Shown here in pieces: positions 55,211 to 64,000 of a DNA stretch of 64,000 nucleotides. The position numbers and the translations under genes are program-made. Every line of letters starts with the position of its first letter. The stretch's first letter is position 1. The stretch is from Mastacembelus armatus (taxonomy: Eukaryota; Chordata; Actinopteri; Synbranchiformes; Mastacembelidae): the NCBI RefSeq assembly GCF_900324485.2, contig NC_046646.1, positions 24,226,751-24,290,750 on the forward strand, read 5' to 3'. The notes beneath the pieces were generated by a model. The model did no database searches, was not told where the DNA came from, and saw nothing but the letters and a program-made list of their open reading frames with translations.

Positions 55211-58200
55211 CTTTAGTCAAAATCTCAGCACGTCCTTGTCCTTTCTGGACTTCTGGAAAAATAAAACTGCTCAGGAACAATGGAAGTCAGGAAGGGTCAG
55301 TTTGGAGATTGACCGTTAGTGCTGAGAACCCACAGAGTTCTACCGGAGGGAAATATCACTTTAATACTGAAAAACCTCGACTAGTTACTTAAGTTAAATA
55401 TCTGTCCCAAAACAAACAAACTGCAACGTCACTTCAACGTTTCTGAGGACTGAAAAAGTCTCAGTGGAAGAAAAGTAATGAAAGTTTCTAATAAAACAAA
55501 CCTAAGCACATCTGGATCCAAGGTAAAAGTGGCAGCAGCGTATTAATGTCTCCATGACAAGCAACATAAATAAATAAAACGTGTTTGTTTTTTTACAAGA
55601 TCATTTTCATGTTTTTAGAACCTTTTCTTGTTACTGACACAAATTATTTGTTTCTTGACACAACAACGTTTCACCTTCTCACATCAAAACCTTTTCTGTT
55701 ACTTCAGGAAACCGATGTGTCGGTAAAACTAGAAACTTTGCGTTGGTTCAAATGAGAAAAAGGTTCATCGCTTTCACAGCCTGAGGGAAAAGTGTCTGCA
55801 GAGCCAAAATCATCTCAGCCCATCAGAAGAAGCACAACAGGAAATGATCATGGACAAGAGGTTTTTCTGTGCGATTTTAAAGCCACTGGTCAGAACATTT
55901 ATCATCGTATTCATCGAATTTAGAGCCACAGCTAAAAATCCTTCAGTGGAGTTTAACCGTTTGAATCCGATACTGACAGAAGAGATTAAATCTCCAAACA
56001 CTCCTCAAATTTACATTTAATTCAAAAGAAAAACAACAACATGGGACTTTCAATGATTTGAGCCCTGAGAAACTTTCAAGAAAAGGCCAAAGAAACAGCG
56101 GATCCAGTCGGGACTCGAAGAAAAGGTGGCGATGATAAAAACAAGCAGCTGTTGAACGATTTTTCTTTTCCGTTGCATTTCGATGAAGAATTTTTGGCTT
56201 AAAAACTGTTTGAAGCAGAAACCGGTACGAGAACAGAGCGAGAACCTTCGAGATCCTCATCGCAGTTTGGATCCAGCTACAGAAGAACATTTCCTCTCTT
56301 CATATTTACCTCCAGTCCAGGATGGCGAGTGTGCAAAGTTCAAATAATACAAGGAAACGTCCTTAAAGCTACAGTTTGTGTCTGTTCACCTTCAAGAGTT
56401 TGGCAAAGAAAAGTCCATCCTGTTTCATCAAAGTCCATCAAAGTCTCTCACACTTTCAACTTTACGTCCAGTCAAGATGGTTCGTATTTGTTAAAGTGAT
56501 TGAGAAAGTCCAAACACCAACAAGTCCTGAACCATGAACGTCTATTTTCACACACTCGTACTTTGATTTGTCTAAAACAGGACAGAGAAGCAGAAGAAAG
56601 AGAAAAGCAACAAAACTCAACAGCATTTCCTACGTGACGATTCCTGTAACAGACTGAACCAGCACTGTGCAAAGTTTTCAGTAAAGGAAAATAGATTTTG
56701 GGGAGGGGAGTAAAGACACTTGCATAAAAACAAAGTCTATGAAATACATACAAACACACCTCACAGGTGACGGGTCAGGTGTTTAGAAACCAGGAGCCAC
56801 TTCCTGTCAGAGACAGGTCGCTCCTTCAAAATGTGACGATATGTTTAGGCACAACGATGAGTGACAGTACAAAACTGTACAATACTGTGCAAGTGCAAAC
56901 GCTGGAAGTGCAGCTTATTCTGAAACTACCGCCCCCTTAGACCTCGGGCGCCTCATACCTCGGGCCCCTCAGTGGGTCTGTGGCCCCGGGTGTTCTCGGG
57001 TTCCTCGTGGACACCGTGTGTCGTGATGAGGTTGTGGATGTTTGGATGTTGGACATTATTCTCAGGGTGAATGTGGAATTCACTGACAATGCTGAATAAC
57101 ATGAAATGGCAGGTTTGTGCAAAATCCGATCAAATAAAAAGTGAAGTGCGTCTCACCGCTTGGACTCACATTAGTTCCTGTGTAACGACACAGAGCTCAG
57201 AGTAATTTGTTATTATTGCAGATCACGACCTACAGCTGAGAGCTTCTTCAGTTTAGGGCATTTAAGTGCGAAAAGACAGAACTGATGTCAGAAAGAAGCC
57301 CAGAGGAATCAAAGTGGATTCCTGACTGGAAAACCGGAGTCCTCAGTCATGTTTTACGGGGAGTTCGACCAGAATCAAAGTGTCTGGAACAAATCGAACA
57401 GAAAATTTAAATCCACCTGCAGATTCAATATGTACAATCAAACCCTGCAGGTTGAAGAATAATTACATATAGATACACATTAAACAGAGCCGAGCTCTTC
57501 CTGCTCCTGCTGACCAGGAGCCACTTTATCAGACCATCGTCCTACAGCGAAACCTCCTCCAAACCTTTACAGCCTGTAGAATATTTGGAGTCTGCCAAGG
57601 TTCTTCTGGAGAATCCAGAATGGTTCATCCAGGGATAGCCAGTCCTGCCCAACAACTAGAACTTGTCTTTCACTTCAATAACAAACTTTGCTCTGAATCA
57701 CGTTGACTCACATTTAAGCTGCTTTGGCTCAAAAAAACCCCAAAAAACATAAAACAAAACAACTAATTTTGGCCTCACAAACACTGCAGCACTTTCATCT
57801 GGATTTTAGATTCAGTTTTATGGCATAAGATTGTTGTGTATTCAGACTCTGTCCACCCTCAGCAGAGGTTCTACACATGCATTCCATAAAACTGGATGGC
57901 GGAAATGAAAAACAGGTGCATAACTCTGATTGACAGATGTGATGAAGTGCTGGCTGAGTCCAGATGTTACTCCACAGACCCATCAGTCATGGACACTCCT
58001 GACTTTGGCTCCTGGACCAGGTCTACGTCAATCAGATCAGTTCTACATCTTCCTGATAGAGAGATCAATAAGTTTACATACTTGACTTCCAACAAGTACA
58101 AATCCAGGACAAAACGCTCAGTCGCTGCTGAAGCGTCTCCATCTGGTTTAGTTCTTGTCGACCGGATCACTGAAGGTGGAACCAAAGTTCCTGAAGTGCC

Positions 58201-59056
58201 TCGGATTCAGACCAACTGTGTTTATGTCTTGATTAGAACTCAAGACCTTGTTAGAAAGTCTTCCAAACCTCTGAAAAACTGATCAGAGAAGATCTGGAAA
58301 TCTGCCGACTGATGGGTCAGATTGGACTGGAGCTGCATCCACCAATAAGCAGCCATTTTGATTTATCCATCCAAGCAGCAGCATATTTTTCGCCTCCAGG
58401 ACAAATGGGAAAGGCGTCTGTAGTCCTGTTCTAAGTTCTCTGAGAAAAAGAGCAGACTGTCTTCAGCCTGTTCTTTGTCCTAGTATGAGAACCAGTTTTA
58501 TTCTTGTCGAGTTGCCTGTTGTCATCACCAAACCGTCTCTGTGGGTCCATTTGGACTTTTAAGTACATTTCTGCAGAAGTGCAACTCCAGACTTTTGTCT
58601 TTGGACACAAGCAGCATGGTTCTCAAAACATCTCCCAAAAGGTTTTTGTGATCTTGGAAGAACACTGACGAGGAGTCCTAAGTTAGGCTGTTCGATTGAG
58701 AAGGCTGGTCTGGTGACCTCCAGTCCTCTGAATGGGACACAGTGAAATATGAGTTTGTGCCGACCACATGGACCAACGTTAACTGGGATTAACTGAAGAG
58801 AAATTAAGATGATGACTGATGTTGGTTTAAAGTCAATCAACCAACAGAAATCAAACTTCAATCTGAAGCTTCTTCGCTGTAAAAAACATCTTGGGACACC
58901 GTCCATGAGGATAAACCCAGTCGGGGAGCAGGGCCAGACTTAACTGAAAGTGGAGATGTGTTTTTCAGTCCATCAAATGTGGTCACAGGAAGGGGCGGGA
59001 CTTACAGCAATGCTGGCATCTGATTGGAAGAGAAATGAGGTCAATGTTCCCCAGGT

Positions 59057-59062
59057 TTTATT
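59057..59062 (-). terminator. Proximal PABIR poly(A) signal
   Basis: AATAAA on the minus strand about 80 bp after the PABIR stop codon at 59141-59143. Confidence 0.6.
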
Positions 59063-59140
59063 TTGTTTTTGTTTTTTTGGAGCTGCTGGGGCTCGGTCTG
59101 CATCCACAGTGACAGGGTCTGGATCTGGGTGAGGTGGGGT

Positions 59141-61868
59141 TTAGTGTCCAGGGTGCTGGTGGGAGGTAAAGGGGGTGAAGGGAGGGGGAGGAGACAGACA
59201 CAGAGGGCTGGACTGAGGACTGACACCTCCTGCGGGAGGAGAGTCTGCCGTGGACTGAGAGACACTGAGGAGGAGACAAGAAGAGAAAGACGCTGAAATC
59301 ATCAGTTTCCTTTCACTGTTTAACAAGACTGTGGGTGCTCCAGGTGAGCCTCACCTGACCGTGTAGCTGCTGCGGTGCGTGGGATCTGTTACCCCGGCAA
59401 CAAAAAGTTTCTTTGGGGGTCCATCAGACTCCACCCCACCTGAGAGACAAAGGTTCAAATTGTGTTTTAAAGAAGTCAGCATCAGACCTTGATACTAATA
59501 AAACTGGTGTGTTAGTATCAGATGACTACAGGTCCAGTGTCAGACCTGCTAACCAGGACCTGACACTGGACCTGAACCCCTAATAACTAACAGTCAGTAA
59601 AGTGCAGCTGATTCTAATTTTTGATTTAGACTGACTCTGGTTTTTAGTTACCTTTCCTCTTCAGTGGAGTTAACGCGGGCCATCTCACGGTGCCACTGAC
59701 CGCCGGTCTGCTGGACAATAATCAGACTAATGAGTCGGAGTCCAGAAACCAAAACAAAAAACACAGAAGCCCCTAATAACAGAATAAAACCATGGAAGGG
59801 TTTTTCCTGTCTGTGTGTACCTGAACCTCCTGGTGGGACTCGGGGAGGAGTTTGGGGTGACACCGCTGTCCTGCGACTCCAACCACTGGAAAGAAAAGAT
59901 GGAAAACAGATGTGAAATCAGACTGAAATCCCTCATCTGGATTTAGACCTAACACCTGATCTGAACTTAGACTGAAGTGTCTGATCTGCCTTAGTCAGAA
60001 ACCGTCCATCTGGATTCAGGCTGTAACCTGGTATTGTTTAAGACCTTTGATCTGGACTTAGACTGAAACCTCAAGTTTTAAGAGTCTAAACGTTTCAGTC
60101 TGCTCGATCTGGATTCAGTTTGTGACCTGTAGTGCGGACTGACCTAGGTAAGTCTGAAACCCCTGTCTGGATTCAGTTCTAGTCCTCTGATCTACATTGG
60201 ATGTGACCAATCTGATCAGTGAATCCTGATCTAGATTTAAAAACAACCCTGCAAACTGGATTTAGTGTCCTAACTGACAGGAACGTCCAAAAACCATCAA
60301 AATAAAAGCCTGGTAGTAAAATATCTTGTTTTGGAGATGCTCACCGATGCGTGGTCATGCCATTGACTGACTGGTGGAACTGGGAACAGACTGGAAGCAC
60401 TGGGAGAGGGAGGGGTGATTATTTACACTTGGATCAAACTTTAAAGAGGTGGAACAGTGTTGTGACTGTACTGTACCTCAGTCTCTGCAGGCTCCCTCTG
60501 AGCGTCATCTCCATGTTCTCCTCCTGCATCAGACACAAACAGCTGTTACCGACCACCGTGATGGTCTGGGCTTCAGGGTCCGTCACAACAACAACACCTG
60601 CGCTATCTGCGAGTACTCAAACCCTGCCCTGTGGCTTTCTGTGATCATTGTTCAGAGGTCGCGAGGTCACCAGGCTTCAAATTTAGTAAGATAGTTTGAA
60701 ATATCTGAAATTTGAGACAAACCTCTGAAATTGAATAATGTGGAGGAAATAACTGAGCTCAGATTTCATTTAGGCAAAACATAAATAGTGTTATCCAGTT
60801 TTCAGTGTAGAGAGGATCAGCCTGTTCAGACGTCAGGACAAAGACAGGACTGTGTCTGTGTGAATGAACAGAGGAGAAAAATGTTGTGGAGGAGGACGCC
60901 TGAATGTGTCCTCACCTGCCTCTTGTGGTCCAGTCTGTCTCCGGTCAGAGAGAAAGGAGAGAGAGATACGAACTGCAGGACGACAAGAAAAGAAACCGAG
61001 CATGAAAATCGGCACAAACCAAAACCAGGAGGGGAAATGTGGTGAGTTTCATGTTGGACCAGCTGCATCTGGCTCTGAGGAAAAACTATTTTGTTTTCAT
61101 GAACATAACGATTTCACAAGTTTGAAAGTAGATTCCAAACAATGTTAAGGCTTTGATGGACACAGACCGATTAGCTGAACCAGGTTCTGGATTCACACAC
61201 ATTAGGCCGAGGACACCACATTCATTGGTGCTGTCAGAATCAGCAGCTGCTGCCGTTAAAATGTCACTGACCTGCGAAGGGCAGCTGGGGTTGATGGACA
61301 CACTGCTGCGTCTGTACCGAGCCGAGGACACAGGACTGAAGACTGCCATCCCATCACTGAGACACAGACAAAAACAATAAATATACATCCAGTGAGTTTT
61401 AATTAGAAATTAGAATAACGTCAACATAAATAATTGCACTGCCATAACAACACAGGTGATGCCTGTGTGTAAGTGCACTACAAATAAAACTTTAAACCAC
61501 AGATAAGTTTGAAGCAGGAATATAAGAATAAAAAACATACTGTAAAGCTGAAGCCATTTTGTAATATGTTTCAACTTTGTTAGTGTTGTTACAAGTATGT
61601 TTTATTTTGCTCGGTAAATTACAGCTATGCCGAACTAAAGACTGAGCTGTAATCATTACCAAAATACCTTCTGTCATATGACACGGGATGTGTGAAACCA
61701 CATACAAACAAAACAACTTTAAAGTTCATGTTTTTGAAGTGAAGTCCGGTCATGCACAGCTGCGTGCAGTACCACTGACCTGACACCTGTTATCATGGGG
61801 GCGCTGTTCGACCTGCGGAGAGCCCCGCCTCCTGCGCCTGCGCACTGGTCCACTTCCATCCGCTCCAT
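59141..61868 (-). CDS. PABIR/FAM122-family PP2A-B55 regulator
   Basis: Nine coding exons on the minus strand, 61868-61780, 61356-61272, 60972-60916, 60523-60477, 60399-60345, 59885-59821, 59710-59652, 59439-59360 and 59254-59141, total 651 nt and 216 residues. The order matches FAM122A/B: an N-terminal LRRSNSAPM (residues 17-25; LRRSNSAPLI in the family), VSDGMAVFSP, a serine-rich RYRRSSVSINPSCPS, the helix RLDHKRQEENMEM (residues 71-83; RLHQIKQEEGMDL in human), then SPSPTRRF, TPLKRK (residues 147-152) and PPKKLF, and a Ser/Pro-rich tail. In human this helix contacts the B55 subunit and inhibits PP2A. The helix region is shorter and more diverged than in FAM122A/B, so this may be a third paralogue. 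Exon 5 and exon 9 acceptors were chosen by frame. Confidence 0.85.
59707..59713 (-). other. CAGCAG tandem acceptor in PABIR exon 7
   Basis: The minus-strand acceptor reads CCAGCAG|ACC. Using the first or second AG changes the junction from S-R-P to R-P, a one-residue difference near the TPLKRK motif. Confidence 0.4.
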
Positions 61869-62600
61869 CCTTCGGTCGACGGGCCCGGCGGTGGCGGCGC
61901 GGGCTGCCGGCCTCAGGCAGCTCGACGGCGGCGTCGGGCTCTACTCAAGCCCGGTGGAAGCCCGACCCGCAGGCCTCACGGGAGGCAAACCCTGAGCCGC
62001 CGAGTCCGCGGGACTGAACACCGAGGCCGCCGCCCGTCTACCGCATTTCCCTCCGACACTTTATCCCCGTGTGGCTGCGGGTCCCGCCGACATTTGGCAC
62101 CGCAGCTACGCGTCACTCGCCGCCGCCTCTAACGACAAAATTCACAGACGCGTGAAAACGACAGAAAATACGATCCCGCGCAAAAACAGTCCAGACGCAG
62201 TTTCGTCGCTGCCGCCGATTAATGCGGGACCCGACTGTCCCGCATCCGCGGCCAAACTTTTCACTGGACCCGCTCAGGTGACGTGACTTTAGGGTTAGCT
62301 GTTGAGCTAACTTGGTTTGCAGTAAAACCTCCAGAGACCAGAAAAGCGCCCAGCAGCCCGGAAAGGTCCCATCCGGGCCGGGCCCACGGTCCGCAGGGAG
62401 AGTCGGTCACAGAGCCCCCGGACACACCGAGCTGACCCCGCAGGAGTCACGGAAACACCGCAAATTCACAGTTTGAAAGATTTTTCAACATAGTCCTTCA
62501 CCAAATACAGAGTTCACCAGGCGTGAAAACAGCGCCGCCTTCAGGCCGCGCGGGGAACTGCAACAGAAAAACACGAGCAGGAGCATCAGTTTTATAAAAT
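61780..62600 (-). promoter_or_regulatory. CpG-island promoter of PABIR gene
   Basis: The sequence is strongly GC- and CpG-rich from the first coding exon to about 62600. It holds no other convincing exon. The GTTAGC (62294) and GCTAAC (62306) hexamers seen at the other housekeeping promoters recur here. Confidence 0.7.
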
Positions 62601-63880
62601 AAATAAATGAAGGGACTTTAGTTTCTGTGGATATTAACAGTCTCTGTCACAGAACCAACAGAACACTGGGGTCATTTAACTTATTGTTGTTGCTTAATTG
62701 TGTTTATTGGGACTTTATATTACAAAGTGCAGGTTGGATCAAACAAACCAGGGAGTAGTGACTTAAACAACCACAGAGGCAGAACGAGTGCAAAAGGCAC
62801 AGAACTGCAAAAATAGGACAAAAAATAGTTTAAGAAAATGCAAAAAGACTAGAAAAGAGTATTCACAGAAACCTGTTACAGAACAAACTGTATTTTATGT
62901 TGAATGGACATGAGGCAGGAAGTTGCTCCAGTGACTGATTTAATGTTAGTTAATTAAATTATTTGATAATTACATTTGTCACAGATTCATTTATTGATAT
63001 AAATCTAGAAAAAAGGGAGAAACGTCCCAAACGTTTAGACTTTAAAGGTCTTTTGTTTGGTCCAAAGCAGAAACACAACAAACTGCAGTAACATCAACAT
63101 AAATAACCAGGCTGCAGTGAAAGTACATGTTTGCTCTAAGTAATAAACAAAGCACAGAACGTTCAGCAGGATCGTTACAACAGTCTCAGAGAAAACAGAC
63201 GTGCAGGGAAAAGCTGAGGCCTTGAATATTACAGGAATGTTGTTGGAAAGCTGTGGTGTTTCCTTTGTTGTCATGAATCCCCAAAATCCTCCATCTGCTC
63301 TGAGTCGTCATCTCCAAAAAATGGTGAAACAGGACACCAGGAGGCTCCATGTTCGGTTAACCCCTTCGACACCTCGGGACAGGCCAGTTTCCCCAGACTG
63401 AGACCAGACTGGAGACCTGAACCTGAGTCCAATCCAGACAAACATTAAAGGAAAACCCTGGTGATTTTCTGTATGTTTGTGTCACTGAGTCCAGATCCCA
63501 TCCAGAGACTGACAGCACCAATGAATGTGTGTGAATCCAGAACCTGGTTCACCTTATGGGTCTGAGCCGTAGACCTCCATTGTTGTCCAAAAGCTATTAA
63601 AAACCCAGCAGGGAGCCACACCGCTGACCTGGCTCACATGGTTCTTCCTCACCAACAATGGGAGGCCTGAAATCATATGAACTGGACTTTATCGTTATTT
63701 ATCAGTATTTTCCAGGAAAAAACCTCAGTGAGGTGAAAAACTACTTTTACAAGTGTCCTGAGCAAAATAACAACATACAAAAAGGTTAGAGAGAGAAATT
63801 AAAGATTTAAAACATTAAAAACCTCATAATGAACCCACTCAGTACATTTACTCAAGTACTACAGTACTGAGTATGGAAAG
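62601..63880. other. Intergenic, no gene seen
   Basis: AT-rich sequence without a supported exon. The last 50 bp (63835-63880) contain an AAGTAC-type repeat piece (CAGTACATTTACTCAAGTAC) like that at 44875-45062. Confidence 0.5.
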
Positions 63881-64000
63881 TACTTCAAATTAGAAGTATA
63901 TAAGGTAGTTAACGTCAGCTACCCAGCGGTATATAAAGTACTTCAAATTAGAAGTATATAAGGTAGTTAACGTCAGCTACCCAGCGGTATATAAAGTACT
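63881..64000. repeat. 58-bp tandem repeat running off the window
   Basis: A 58-bp unit starting TACTTCAAATTAGAAGTATA is present at 63881 and 63939 with no difference that I see, and a third copy starts at 63997. The array continues beyond the window, so the copy number is unknown. Confidence 0.9.

Larger units (their letters stand above)
54240..59056 (-). other. Possible long 3' UTR of PABIR gene, or intergenic
   Basis: No recognisable coding exon lies here in 4.8 kb. Two minus-strand poly(A) signals bracket the region: one soon after the PABIR stop (59057-59062) and one at 54528-54533. If the far signal is used, the PABIR 3' UTR would be about 4.6 kb. The open frames at 57896-58282 (+) and 58559-58906 (-) have no domain or splice context. 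Confidence 0.4.

Noticed and set aside
57896-58282. 128-codon plus-strand frame
   Set aside because: No domain, no splice or promoter context, and another open frame overlaps on the opposite strand; probably chance.
58559-58906. 115-codon minus-strand frame upstream of the distal PABIR signal
   Set aside because: No domain, no start context, no neighbouring exons; better explained as 3' UTR or intergenic.
63881-64000. Repeat array considered as CRISPR-like
   Set aside because: The units are contiguous with no spacers and the genome is a vertebrate.

Overview
The window is from a teleost fish nuclear genome. The genes are spliced and vertebrate, the receptors at the left match the fish 'odorant receptor 131-2-like' group, and the repeats are fish types: a Rex3 (RTE) LINE, an L2-type LINE, a Tc1 element, Harbinger and hAT pieces, tRNA-derived SINEs and fold-back MITEs. 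The species cannot be told from the sequence alone.

Left part (1-17.9 kb): an odorant-receptor cluster with five single-exon receptor loci. Two lie in a recent tandem duplication (about 91-4853 and 11981-14844). The left copy is split in its coding exon by a 5'-truncated L2 LINE that still has a long open reverse-transcriptase frame. The right copy (12736-13701) is intact. A third plus-strand receptor (16063-17007) and a minus-strand receptor (8805-9758) are also intact. A minus-strand receptor (6854-7575) is a pseudogene with a 79-bp internal deletion and abuts a deleted Rex3 element.

Middle part (17.9-33.6 kb): a complete NUP98 gene encoding the NUP98-NUP96 polyprotein. I placed 34 coding exons that sum to 5,481 nt (1,826 codons plus stop). 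The GLFG repeats, the GLEBS site for RAE1, the HFS autocleavage site and the NUP96 half are all visible. The intron after the NUP98 half holds an in-frame stop and poly(A) signals, which fits a NUP98-only transcript.

Right part (33.6-64 kb), in order: (1) a minus-strand four-exon gene with an N-terminal pyrin domain and a C-terminal OB-fold-like, HIN-like domain, an AIM2-like layout that is the most interesting item here; (2) a transposon-rich gap with a hAT/BED fragment and a near-whole Tc1 element; (3) RNASEK (minus) and BAP18/C17orf49 (plus) in divergent orientation around one promoter; (4) an unrecognised small spliced gene (minus) converging on BAP18; (5) a PABIR/FAM122-family PP2A regulator (minus) with nine coding exons, a CpG-rich promoter and possibly a very long 3' UTR. 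The window ends in a 58-bp tandem repeat.

Exon boundaries were read by eye from splice sites, frame closure and remembered human homologues. No alignment or search was run, so boundaries are predictions.
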